From an uncultured Actinomycetes bacterium (lineage in GTDB: Bacteria > Actinomycetota > Acidimicrobiia > Acidimicrobiales > RAAP-2): a DNA stretch of 64,000 nt. Both the position numbers and the translations under genes were made by a program. The first letter of the stretch is position 1. Each line of letters starts with the position of its first letter. The DNA lies in NCBI GenBank assembly GCA_903873775.1, contig CAIQPR010000013.1:1-64000 (forward strand), in the 5' to 3' direction. Shown piece by piece: positions 8,076 through 15,326 of this stretch. The notes under the pieces are model-generated. The model was given only the letters and a program-made list of their open reading frames with translations. It did no database searches and was not told the DNA's origin.

Positions 8076-8971
8076 GCGGCCACCTCGGAACGATCCCAGC
8101 CCCCGACGAACTCCACGCGGCCGTCCTCGTGGACCAGCCGGGCCGCGTGACCAGCCTGCGCGATGTGGTACGCCGCCATGTCATCCCACACCAAGGCGGC
8201 GGTGGCGAAGGCGTTCGCGGTAACGCAATTGGGTGCCGCGACAGTCGCCACGGCGAGCGATCCGTGGACGCACTCTCCGCTCCGGGGGTCGATGATGTGA
8301 TTGACCGTGTCGTCACCGCTACGCCACACGCGGGTGGACCGTGACGACGTCGCGACGCCGCCGCCCGAGAGGGTGATGCGAGGTTCCTTGCCGGTAATCG
8401 TGAGTGAGGTGGCGAGTCCGATCACGAACGGTCCCGTCGGTCCTTCGCCGTGCACGGCGACGTCGCCGCCAACTTCCACGAGGACGCCGCCTGACGGGGC
8501 GAGTTCGCTCACGAGGATGTCGCAAAGAATCGCCTTGGCGGTCGCTCCAAAGTCGAGACGAACCCCCGGCGGGAGAGTCAGTAGGCCCTCGGGACCACGT
8601 TGAATGGCCGCCACGCCGGCAGCGGGCGAAGGCGTGGCGCCGCCACGACTGCCGTCGCGGGCCAGCTCGTCGTAATCGCGGTCATATCCGAGGGCTTCGA
8701 GGGCCGGAAGAATCGTGGGATCGCAGAGGCCGTCAGTGATCTGGGAGGCGTAGGTCGCCGCGGAAAAAACCATGTCAAACGTGGACGACATCGCGACGTC
8801 GGTCCATTCTCCCCGGTTGCGCCGGGAGAGTTCGGAAGTCGAAATAAAGCGGTTGACGGTGCCGTCGAACTCTTCGAGCCAGTGGGCGAGTCGCTCTCGC
8901 GCGAAGGGTTCGGCATCCGGGTCTGCCGTGGCGATCGTGCCACTCATGCCCCAGGTGGAAAAGGTGAACAT
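8072..8971 (-). CDS. apbE: FAD:protein FMN transferase (ApbE)
   Basis: 299 residues. ApbE attaches FMN through a phosphoester bond to Thr/Ser of target proteins outside the cytoplasm. Family motifs are RFISTSELSRRN, LDFGATAKAI, LVEVGGDVAVHG, NHIIDPRSGECV and the C-terminal VTANAFATAALVW. In the last motif the Mg-binding Asp of the canonical ADALAT is Asn, as in several actinobacterial variants. No signal peptide or lipobox is obvious at the N-terminus. It starts one base after the stop of the Thr/Gly-rich gene and overlaps the membrane gene downstream. That tight packing implies that the flavin acceptor belongs to this operon. Confidence 0.92.
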   Translation of the reverse strand: MFTFSTWGMSGTIATADPDAEPFARERLAHWLEEFDGTVNRFISTSELSRRNRGEWTDVAMSSTFDMVFSAATYASQITDGLCDPTILPALEALGYDRDYDELARDGSRGGATPSPAAGVAAIQRGPEGLLTLPPGVRLDFGATAKAILCDILVSELAPSGGVLVEVGGDVAVHGEGPTGPFVIGLATSLTITGKEPRITLSGGGVATSSRSTRVWRSGDDTVNHIIDPRSGECVHGSLAVATVAAPNCVTANAFATAALVWDDMAAYHIAQAGHAARLVHEDGRVEFVGGWDRSEVAA

Positions 8972-8972
8972 C

Positions 8973-9389
8973 TCAGTTGCAGGTAAGCGTGCCGGAAGGT
9001 GAGGTGTAACACGTCGTCGTGGTGGTCACGGGCACCGTCGTGGTCGTCGTGGTGGTGGGCGCAACCGTGGTGGTTGTCGTACCGCCACCGGTGCCGCCGC
9101 CCGTACCACCGCCCGTGGATCCGCCCGTGGAACCTCCACCCGAGCTCCCACCGGAGTTGCCGCCACTGGTCGTGGTTGTTGGGGTCGTGGTGGTCACGGG
9201 CACCGTGGTGGACGTGGTCGACGGCACCGTGGTGCTCGGCACGGCGTGCGCGGTGGCGGCGACATTGCTGGCGTAGGCGACGAGTCCGCCGGCGGACGCC
9301 ACCGAGATCACGAATGTCGCTTGCGTGACGCGGCGCACGCGGGTGAGTCGGCGGTCGCGTTCCTCAGTTGTGCGATTGATCCTTGACAT
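8973..9389 (-). CDS. Thr/Gly-rich membrane-anchored protein, putative flavin acceptor of the ApbE system
   Basis: 138 residues; not a known family. The N-terminus is basic (1-20), followed by one hydrophobic segment (about 24-45), then an extracytoplasmic low-complexity stalk with Thr blocks (51-75 and 104-126) flanking a Gly/Ser/Thr linker (76-103). The last 12 residues break the pattern: Cys127-Tyr-Thr-Ser-Pro-Ser-Gly-Thr-Leu-Thr-Cys137-Asn. The SGTLT core resembles the SGATLT flavinylation signature of FMN-bind proteins but lacks the Ala. ATG 9389 is preferred over ATG 9404 because AAAGGAG lies 5 nt upstream. It is first in the operon, one base before apbE. The acceptor role is inference; a structural stalk is the alternative. 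Confidence 0.6.
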   Translation of the reverse strand: MSRINRTTEERDRRLTRVRRVTQATFVISVASAGGLVAYASNVAATAHAVPSTTVPSTTSTTVPVTTTTPTTTTSGGNSGGSSGGGSTGGSTGGGTGGGTGGGTTTTTVAPTTTTTTTVPVTTTTTCYTSPSGTLTCN

Positions 9390-9411
9390 GCGGACTCCTT
9401 TCACTGTCTAG

Positions 9412-9423
9412 TTTGCTGGCAAA
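9412..9423. promoter_or_regulatory. Small palindrome in the promoter region of the ApbE operon
   Basis: The inverted repeat TTTGC-TG-GCAAA lies about 25 bases upstream of the Thr/Gly-rich gene start, between it and the histidine kinase stop. It may be a regulator-binding site, possibly for the adjacent response regulator; no second copy was seen to test this. Confidence 0.25.
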
Positions 9424-9459
9424 GTGTGAACGTCGCGTCGTTGTTGCCTAAGAAAGCGC

Positions 9460-10821
9460 TTAATTTTCGGGAACGGTCCCTGGCAGCGTCAGGGAAAAGA
9501 TGGCGCCGCCGAGAGCGGCCGAACGCCCCACGGTCACGGTGCCACCCATCTCGTCGGCGACTTGTCGAACAATGGCGAGTCCCAATCCCGACCCGGGGAG
9601 AGCCCTCGAGCTCGCCGAACGCCAGAATCGGTCGAAGACAAACGGCTCGTCCTCGGCGGCCACGCCGGGTCCGTCGTCTTCGACCGTGAGTACACCGCCC
9701 GTCAGCGTCACGACCACGTGGCCGTTTTCGGGGGCGAACTTGATGGCGTTGTTGATCAAGTTATTGATCGCGCGTGTCAAGCGGTCCCGGCGACCTTCGA
9801 CCTCAAAGGGTGTCAGGGTGGCGTCCAGGGTGATGCCTCGCGTACGCCCGTGCGTGCGGGCGATGGTGACGCATTCATCCGTGAGGTCGTCCAGTCGAAC
9901 CGGTTCGGTGACCCCATCGATGCCCTCACCCCGGGCGAGTTCACCGAGGTCGGTAATGAGTGAGGCGAGTTCGTCGACCTGAGTGATCATGTCCGTCGTG
10001 ATCTGCCCCAACTCCTCGGTTGTCAGACGGTCGGCGTGGGCGAGCACTTGGGCGTTGGTGCGCAGTGAGGTGAGCGGGGTGCGCAACTCGTGGCTCGCGT
10101 CCAGCACCAATTGCCTCTGCAGACGTTGGGAGGAGTCGACCGAGGTCAGAAGTTGGTTGAACACGCGGCGCAATCGTCCAAGTTCGTCGTTGCGTCCTTC
10201 CTCCAAACGGTGGGCCACGTTGGACGTGGTGGCGACGCCTTCGATCTCGTTGGTCACGTCCTCGAGCGGACCCAGAGCCGCGGTGGCGGCCAAGTAGCCG
10301 AGGAGGATGGCGAGAAACACACCGAGAAGCGCGAGAACGAGCAGCGTGTAACCGAGAAGATGAAGTTGGTGCTGCTGGCCAGTGATATTGACACTGAAGA
10401 CCTGTGCGGCATTCGTGCGCAGCACGCACGGCGTTCCCCCGCACTGCAAGGTGGTGCCGGCCGGGACGGGCACAATCAACTCCCGGTACGCGTAGCCCTT
10501 CACGTAAATCGTCCGCGTCGTGGTGGGCGCCTTCAGGTTGGCCACCTTGAGCACCGTGGCGTCGACGGGCAGATCCGCGTCGGGGTACGCGGTGCCGTTG
10601 GCGAGGACGAGTTGGAAGGACACTCCCGCCACACTCTCGCCCTGACCGGGTTGATTCTGACCGGTGTCGCCGCGAGGTCCCTGCGAGGCGGCGACGAGCG
10701 ATTCGTCAACCGAACGCAGGAGGGCGTTGCGCGTGCTGAAGAATGACGCCGTGCACGCGAGAAGCACCGCGAGAGCGACCGCGACAGTCGTCGTGATGAT
10801 GAGGCGAGTGCGGAATGTCAC
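9460..10821 (-). CDS. MprB-like sensor histidine kinase
   Basis: 453 residues. There are two transmembrane segments (about 8-28 and 155-180) around an extracytoplasmic sensor region that contains two Cys (residues 127 and 132) that could form a redox-active or structural disulphide. HAMP domain about 180-232; phospho-acceptor motif DASHELRTPL with His244; ATPase motifs NLINNAIKFAP, VEDDGPGV and GSGLGLAI are intact. The start overlaps the response regulator stop (ATGA), so it is a standard cognate pair. The pair lies directly upstream of, and on the same strand as, the ApbE operon, so it may control it (inference). Confidence 0.93.
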   Translation of the reverse strand: MTFRTRLIITTTVAVALAVLLACTASFFSTRNALLRSVDESLVAASQGPRGDTGQNQPGQGESVAGVSFQLVLANGTAYPDADLPVDATVLKVANLKAPTTTRTIYVKGYAYRELIVPVPAGTTLQCGGTPCVLRTNAAQVFSVNITGQQHQLHLLGYTLLVLALLGVFLAILLGYLAATAALGPLEDVTNEIEGVATTSNVAHRLEEGRNDELGRLRRVFNQLLTSVDSSQRLQRQLVLDASHELRTPLTSLRTNAQVLAHADRLTTEELGQITTDMITQVDELASLITDLGELARGEGIDGVTEPVRLDDLTDECVTIARTHGRTRGITLDATLTPFEVEGRRDRLTRAINNLINNAIKFAPENGHVVVTLTGGVLTVEDDGPGVAAEDEPFVFDRFWRSASSRALPGSGLGLAIVRQVADEMGGTVTVGRSAALGGAIFSLTLPGTVPEN

Positions 10822-11519
10822 GACGGACGCAGCGCGTAGCCCACTCCGCGCACCGTCTGCAGGAGACGCGGCTCACCATTTTCTTCCAGCTTGCGACGTA
10901 GGTAGCCGACGTAGACGGCGAGGGAGTTGGTGCCGGAGTCGAAGTTGTAGCCCCACACCAGGTCGAGAATCTGGTCGCGCGTCAGAACTTGTCGCGGGTG
11001 GTTCAAGAAGAGCTCCAGCAAATCAAACTCGATACGCGTCAGCTCGATCGCCCGATCACCGCGGGTGACGTCGCGCGTCTGGGGGTTGAGGGTGAGGTCC
11101 TCGAACCGCAGGACGGTCTCGTCCCCGTCCACGAAAGTTCGACGACGGAGCAGGGCCCGCAGGCGAGCGAGGAGTTCGGCGAGGTCGAAGGGCTTGACCA
11201 GATAATCATCGGCGCCGGCGTCGAGACCTTCAACACGGTCGTTCACCGCGTCGCGCGCGGTGAGCATGAGAATCGGGGTGGCGTCCCCGGCGCGCCGGAT
11301 CCGGCGGCAGATCTCGAGACCGTCGAGGTCGGGGAGTTGCAGGTCGAGCACGATGGCGTCCGGCGCGCGTAGTTGAACTGCCCGCAGGGCGCTGGACCCG
11401 TCTTCAAAGAGCTCGACGTCGTAGTTCTCCATGCGCAGCGCCCGACCCAGGGCCGAGCGAATCGCCGGATCGTCGTCGACGATCGCGACGTAGGAGTTAG
11501 ATGCGGACGATTGCGACAC
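10818..11519 (-). CDS. MprA-like OmpR-family response regulator
   Basis: 233 residues. Receiver domain with the acidic pair DDD at 15-17, phospho-acceptor Asp59 in IVLDLQLPD and Lys in LVKPFD. The C-terminal winged-helix DNA-binding domain shows LTRIEFDLLELFLNHP and SLAVYVGYLRRKLE. Start GTG 11519 has a GAGGA ribosome-binding site about 5 nt upstream. Typical of MprA/TcrA regulators that respond to envelope stress in actinobacteria; the regulon here is unknown. Confidence 0.93.
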   Translation of the reverse strand: MSQSSASNSYVAIVDDDPAIRSALGRALRMENYDVELFEDGSSALRAVQLRAPDAIVLDLQLPDLDGLEICRRIRRAGDATPILMLTARDAVNDRVEGLDAGADDYLVKPFDLAELLARLRALLRRRTFVDGDETVLRFEDLTLNPQTRDVTRGDRAIELTRIEFDLLELFLNHPRQVLTRDQILDLVWGYNFDSGTNSLAVYVGYLRRKLEENGEPRLLQTVRGVGYALRPS

Positions 11520-11565
11520 AGTTCCTCGCTGTTCCTGACGTGGGTTCTACGCCCTCTAGTGTTCG

Positions 11566-11585
11566 CTGGTGGCGTAAGCCACTGG
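11566..11585. other. Stem-loop with GUAA tetraloop
   Basis: CTGGTGGC-GTAA-GCCACTGG forms an 8-bp stem (two G-T wobbles) capped by a GNRA-type tetraloop. It lies in the 110-base gap between the response regulator start and tRNA-Gln. No T-tract follows, so it is not an intrinsic terminator. Confidence 0.4.
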
Positions 11586-11590
11586 TTGGG

Positions 11591-11622
11591 TCTTCGTAAG
11601 AATCTGCGAAGATTGTCGCAGA
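11591..11622. other. Two mutually exclusive 6-bp hairpins upstream of tRNA-Gln
   Basis: TCTTCG (11591-11596) pairs with CGAAGA (11607-11612), while TCTGCG (11603-11608) pairs with CGCAGA (11617-11622). The two stems share bases 11607-11608, so only one can form at a time. Whether this is an RNA switch, an operator or chance cannot be decided from sequence. Confidence 0.3.
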
Positions 11623-11629
11623 CAAACGG

Positions 11630-11702
11630 TGGCGAGTAGTTCAACCGGCAGAACAGCGGACTTTGGATCCGAAGGTTGGAGGTTCGAGCCCTCCCTCGCC
11701 AG
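11630..11702 (+). tRNA. tRNA-Gln (anticodon TTG)
   Basis: 73 nt cloverleaf. Acceptor stem TGGCGAG (11630-11636) pairs with CTCGCCA (11695-11701); the discriminator is G 11702. Anticodon loop C-T-TTG-G-A sits on a stem of four good pairs. T-arm GGAGG-TTCGAGC-CCTCC is perfect. CCA is not encoded. Confidence 0.93.
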
Positions 11703-11726
11703 CTCGTGTTCGTCACGGCGTCCCGG

Positions 11727-11732
11727 TAACGT
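11727..11732 (+). promoter_or_regulatory. Leaderless -10 element of the GyrI-like gene
   Basis: TAACGT is followed by exactly 6 nt and then GTG 11739. No ribosome-binding site is seen. Confidence 0.6.
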
Positions 11733-11738
11733 GGCGCC

Positions 11739-12221
11739 GTGACGAGTCCCAAGATTGAGGACTACATCCTCCCGCCGCAGATTCTCCTGGGCGTGTCGAC
11801 CACGTTTCGCGGCGCGCTCGAAGAGGACGCCAACTACGAGACCGCCGTGCCGGCGCTGTGGCGCCAACTCGACGACATTGTGTCCGCGAATGACCTACAG
11901 CCTCTGCGACGGGTGGGCCTCATGAGCTTGACGGAGACGCTCGGGGTCATGCGCTACGACGCCTGTATTCCCACGACCGTGGAGTGCCCCGGTCTCTCGC
12001 CCATTTCTTTTCCGGGTGGTCGATACATCTGCGTCGAACACGAGGGTCTGCTGAGCGATCTCGCGACGACCGTACGGTGGTTCTACGGGGAGTACCTCCC
12101 CACGTCGTCCTACGAGGTGGTCGACGGCTACCACGTCGAGCTGTACGACCCCCGTTTTAATCCCACGAGCCCCGCATCGATCATGACCATCGGCGCGCCC
12201 TATCGCGTGGGCGGTTCTTAG
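11739..12221 (+). CDS. GyrI-like / AraC-effector-binding domain protein
   Basis: 160 residues, one domain. These stand-alone effector-binding (SHS2-type) proteins bind small hydrophobic or cationic molecules; the E. coli prototype GyrI/SbmC protects gyrase. Evidence is the fold-typical beta start YILPPQILLGVSTTF, GLMSLTETLGVMRYDAC, PGGRYICVEHEG, and the end VELYDPRFNP...IMTIGAPY, which corresponds to the conserved C-terminal E-Y/L-x-DP strand. There is no DNA-binding domain. The GTG start is set by a leaderless promoter. It converges with the next gene, overlapping by 4 bases. The ligand is unknown. Confidence 0.75.
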   Translation: MTSPKIEDYILPPQILLGVSTTFRGALEEDANYETAVPALWRQLDDIVSANDLQPLRRVGLMSLTETLGVMRYDACIPTTVECPGLSPISFPGGRYICVEHEGLLSDLATTVRWFYGEYLPTSSYEVVDGYHVELYDPRFNPTSPASIMTIGAPYRVGGS

Positions 12222-13102
12222 ATCACGTCTGCGAGAATCTGCGCTAGCTGCAACGGCGCGTCGCCCTGGACCGAGTGCCCGGCGCCCTCGACGTGAATAA
12301 CGCGACCGTGGGGTTGACGACGGAGAAATTCCTTTTCGTCCTCGTCGTCCACCACGGAACCGGCGGCCATGCCGCGGACGAGCGTGACCGGCATGTCGAG
12401 GGATGACAACGCGTCCCACAGATTTCCGACCTCGGGTGCCGTCAACTCGCTGCGGGGATGACGCTGGTGTCGCCACATCCATGTGCCGTCGTCCTGTTGC
12501 ACCGCGTTGTGGAGAATGCCGCGCCGCAGTGACGACACGCTGCGCGTCGGGTTGTGCTCGATCGTTCGCTGCAGCAGCGCGTCAAAGTCGGCGAAGGACG
12601 TGGGCCCGTTCACGAACGAGGTGATGTGCTTCGCCTTCTCCGCGTTCACCCCCGGCGTGATGTCGATGAGCACGAGGGAGGTGATCAATGCGGGGTGGTC
12701 GCGGGCCACCACCAGCGACGTGAGACCGCCCAAGGACATGCCCACGAGCGGTAGAGGAGTGGCGCTGGCCTGAGAAAGGGCCCGCGCGATATCGAGCGCG
12801 TGTTGGGCCACCGCCGTGTTGCCGAAGGGACCCGCATCGGAGTGGCCGTGTCCCGGGAGGTCGAAGGCGACCAGGGGTTCTTGGAGTGCCAGAGCGACGG
12901 TGTCGAACGTGTGCGCATTCTGTGCGCCACCGTGCACCAGGGCGAGTCGCGGGTCGCCGGGACCCCAGAAAAGTGCGCTGACGGCGCGACCGGGTTCCAC
13001 TTCAAGGCGTCGACGTTCCACGGGTGGGATCGAGACATCGAGGTTCCATTCCGTGATGTTCTCGTGGAAAAAGGAGAACTCGTCATAGGGAATTCGCGGC
13101 AT
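12218..13102 (-). CDS. Alpha/beta-fold hydrolase
   Basis: 294 residues. Nucleophile elbow GMSLGG, oxyanion region LVHGGAQNAHTFD, acid region about VTLVRGMAAGSVVDDED, and catalytic His in VEGAGHSVQGDAP make a complete triad. It could be an esterase, a haloalkane-dehalogenase-like enzyme or a C-C hydrolase; the substrate is not predictable. ATG 13102 is chosen because TACGAT lies exactly 6 nt upstream, the leaderless arrangement, although the frame remains open to 13288 through the opposite-strand glmU-like gene. Confidence 0.85.
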   Translation of the reverse strand: MPRIPYDEFSFFHENITEWNLDVSIPPVERRRLEVEPGRAVSALFWGPGDPRLALVHGGAQNAHTFDTVALALQEPLVAFDLPGHGHSDAGPFGNTAVAQHALDIARALSQASATPLPLVGMSLGGLTSLVVARDHPALITSLVLIDITPGVNAEKAKHITSFVNGPTSFADFDALLQRTIEHNPTRSVSSLRRGILHNAVQQDDGTWMWRHQRHPRSELTAPEVGNLWDALSSLDMPVTLVRGMAAGSVVDDEDEKEFLRRQPHGRVIHVEGAGHSVQGDAPLQLAQILADVI

Positions 13103-13108
13103 CACCGC

Positions 13109-13114
13109 ATCGTA
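13109..13114 (-). promoter_or_regulatory. Leaderless -10 element of the alpha/beta hydrolase gene
   Basis: On the minus strand, TACGAT is followed by 6 nt and then ATG 13102. It decides the start codon. Confidence 0.6.
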
Positions 13115-13139
13115 CGGCACGGCTGGTAGAGATAGAGGG

Positions 13140-14231
13140 GTGAATCGACCTATGTGTGTCGTCGTTCTCGCTGCGGGCGAAGGTACGCGGATGCGTTCGA
13201 CGCGTCCCAAACCTCTGCACCACTTGTGCGGACGTCCCATGGTCCAGCACGTCTTGGACGCCGCGCGACACGACGAAGTACGCGCCACCGTCGTCGTGGT
13301 GGGTCACGGCGCCACGTGGGTCGAAAAGTCCATTCTTAAGCGCTCCAACGACACGGGTCCCGTGACCTTCGTCGAACAGGGTCAACAACTCGGCACGGGA
13401 CACGCGGTCTTGGTAGCCGTGCCGACCATCGATGACGCTCTTGGCGCCACCGACGGTGACGTCCTCATCATGCCCGGCGACACGCCCCTGCTGCGTCCGG
13501 CGACCATTCGGGCCCTCATTGCCGCCCATCGCGACGCGGGGGCGGGTCTCACCGTCCTGACGGCGATTGTGGACGATCCCACCGGCTACGGCCGCATCGT
13601 GCGGGGCAAGGACCACAAGATCGCGCGCATCGTGGAAGAGCGCGACGCCACCGACGCCGAACGTCAGATTGACGAGATCAATACCTCGATCATGGTGGTG
13701 CGCCAGTCGTTACTCGGACCGGCATTGCGTCTCGTGGGTCGCCAGAACGCCCAGAACGAGTACTACCTGACCGACCTCGTCAGCGTGCTGTACGCCGCGG
13801 GTCACGTCACGTCCGCGTTCATCCTCGACGACTCGGTCGAGGCGGCGGGCGTGAACGACCGGTCGCAACTCGCGGCGGCCGAGCGCGAACTTCGTCGACG
13901 CATCAATGATGAATGGATGCGTCGCGGGGTCACCATGTGGGATCCCGCGGTCACCTACGTGGACTCTGATGTGGTCCTGTCGCCGGACGTGACGCTGCTG
14001 CCCGGCACGGTCTTGAAGGGGCACTGCGTGGTGGGACCCGGAACGCACATTGGTCCGCACGCGGTGTTGAGTGACGTGACCGTGGGCGCGAATGCGCACG
14101 TCGGGACGGTCGAGGCGACCAACGTGCGTATTGGCGACGACGCTTGCGTCGGCTCGTTTTGTGTTCTCGAGCCGGGCACCGTGATCGCGAACGGCACGAG
14201 GGTGGTTGGTGGCGACCCGCGAACTCTCTGA
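13140..14231 (+). CDS. glmU: GlmU N-terminal uridyltransferase with truncated acetyltransferase domain
   Basis: 363 residues instead of the usual 450-495. The UDP-GlcNAc pyrophosphorylase domain is complete: LAAGEGTRM with Lys24 in RPKPLH, QQLGTGHAV, MPGDTPLL, GYGRIVR, EINTSIMVV, NAQNEYYLTDLV. A left-handed beta-helix begins (about 255-360) but stops at VVGGDPRTL, before the segment that in E. coli carries Lys351, His363, Tyr366, Asn377 and later acetyltransferase residues; Arg333 of E. coli also has no counterpart. No continuation was found in another frame before prs. Glucosamine-1-phosphate acetylation must therefore be done by another protein or route. The position next to prs and rplY is the standard actinobacterial glmU locus. 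Confidence 0.85.
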   Translation: MNRPMCVVVLAAGEGTRMRSTRPKPLHHLCGRPMVQHVLDAARHDEVRATVVVVGHGATWVEKSILKRSNDTGPVTFVEQGQQLGTGHAVLVAVPTIDDALGATDGDVLIMPGDTPLLRPATIRALIAAHRDAGAGLTVLTAIVDDPTGYGRIVRGKDHKIARIVEERDATDAERQIDEINTSIMVVRQSLLGPALRLVGRQNAQNEYYLTDLVSVLYAAGHVTSAFILDDSVEAAGVNDRSQLAAAERELRRRINDEWMRRGVTMWDPAVTYVDSDVVLSPDVTLLPGTVLKGHCVVGPGTHIGPHAVLSDVTVGANAHVGTVEATNVRIGDDACVGSFCVLEPGTVIANGTRVVGGDPRTL

Positions 14232-14250
14232 ATGGGTCTCGGCCGAGCAC

Positions 14251-14256
14251 TACGCT
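14251..14256 (+). promoter_or_regulatory. Leaderless -10 element of prs
   Basis: TACGCT is followed by exactly 6 nt and then GTG 14263. It sets the prs start downstream of the longer open frame. Confidence 0.6.
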
Positions 14257-14262
14257 GACAGC

Positions 14263-15237
14263 GTGGAGTCACTGTCGAAGCGTCGCTTGATTGTTGCATC
14301 GGGTCGTGCGCACCGCGCGCTGGCACAGGACATTGCGGACCAGTTAGGTGTGAACCTCGCGGAACCGAATCTGCGCGAGTTCGCCAATGGTGAAATTCAC
14401 TGCCGTTATGACGAATCGATTCGCGGCGCGGACGTCTTCGTCGTCCAGACGCATTGCTCGCCGGTCAACGACACGTTGATGGAGCAACTGATCATGATTG
14501 ACGCCGCCAAGCGCGCGTCGGCCAAGAGAATTACCGCGGTGTGTCCGAACTACGGCTACGCCCGTCAAGATCGCAAGTCCCAGGGTCGCGAGCCGATCAC
14601 CGCGAAGTTGGTCGCCGACATGCTCCAGGTCGCGGGCGCGGACCGCGTGCTGTCGGTCGACTTCCACTCCGGTCAGATCCAGGGCTTCTTCAACGTGCCG
14701 GTGGATCACCTGGTCGCCGCCCCCGTTCTCGAGGATTACCTCAAGACGCACTCCGACCCGCACGAGCTGGTCGTGGTCGCGCCGGACGCCGGCCGCGTGA
14801 AGGTGGCGGAGCGGTATTCGCAGCACCTCGGAAGCCAGCTGGCCTTGGTTCACAAGACCCGCCCGCGCGGCACCGCCAATGTCTCCGAAGCCCGACACAT
14901 TGTCGGCGACGTCGAGGGGCGCCACTGCGTTCTCATCGACGACATGATCGATACCGCGGGCACCATTGTGGCGGCGTGCGACCTGTTGAAGACCTATGGC
15001 GCCGCGGACATCTGGGTGATGACGACGCACGCGATCTTCTCGGACCCGGCCATTGAGCGCTTGATGAACGCGCCGGTGAGCCGCGTCGTGGTCACCGACA
15101 CCCTGCCGCTGCCCCCGGAGCGCCGATTCCCCAAATTGGAAGTCCTTTCGGTCGCGCCCATCATTGCCACCGCCATTTCCGCCATTTTTGAGGACTCTTC
15201 GGTCTCGGAGATCTTCGGCGGCGAGAATCTGCTCTAG
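14263..15237 (+). CDS. prs: Ribose-phosphate pyrophosphokinase (PRPP synthetase)
   Basis: 324 residues. Makes 5-phosphoribosyl diphosphate from ribose 5-phosphate and ATP for nucleotide, His and Trp synthesis. Motifs: NLREFANGEIHCRY, DVFVVQTHC, NYGYARQDRKSQGREPITAKL (ATP flexible loop), SVDFHSGQIQGFF, and the PRPP loop VLIDDMIDTAGTI. The longer open frame starts at 14206, but family proteins begin near the GTG at 14263, which has a leaderless -10. It forms the conserved order glmU-prs-rplY-pth-mfd. Confidence 0.96.
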   Translation: MESLSKRRLIVASGRAHRALAQDIADQLGVNLAEPNLREFANGEIHCRYDESIRGADVFVVQTHCSPVNDTLMEQLIMIDAAKRASAKRITAVCPNYGYARQDRKSQGREPITAKLVADMLQVAGADRVLSVDFHSGQIQGFFNVPVDHLVAAPVLEDYLKTHSDPHELVVVAPDAGRVKVAERYSQHLGSQLALVHKTRPRGTANVSEARHIVGDVEGRHCVLIDDMIDTAGTIVAACDLLKTYGAADIWVMTTHAIFSDPAIERLMNAPVSRVVVTDTLPLPPERRFPKLEVLSVAPIIATAISAIFEDSSVSEIFGGENLL

Positions 15238-15263
15238 CTCTTTTCGGGTCTCTCCGGCTCGGC

Positions 15264-15269
15264 TAGACT
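15264..15269 (+). promoter_or_regulatory. Promoter and structured leader of rplY
   Basis: TAGACT is a probable -10, predicting transcription from about 15276. The resulting ~50-nt leader contains the hairpin GCGAGC-CTC-GCTCGC (15283-15297) upstream of the ribosome-binding site AGAGGAG (about 15314). L25 family genes could be autoregulated through such a leader, but no terminator or 5S-like motif is evident. Confidence 0.35.
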
Positions 15270-15326
15270 CTTCACCCTGTGCGCGAGCCTCGCTCGCCGT
15301 GCTTCGAAATTCCCAGAGGAGTTGTC

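Noticed and set aside
9019-9330. Repeat array or CRISPR-like sequence in the GGT/ACC-rich tract
   Set aside because: The repeats are irregular codon-level Thr/Gly/Ser runs within an open reading frame with a good ribosome-binding site, not spaced direct repeats.
14220-14262. Frameshifted remainder of the GlmU acetyltransferase domain
   Set aside because: Only about 30 bases separate the stop from the prs start, and no frame there encodes beta-helix repeats, so the truncation is not a simple frameshift.
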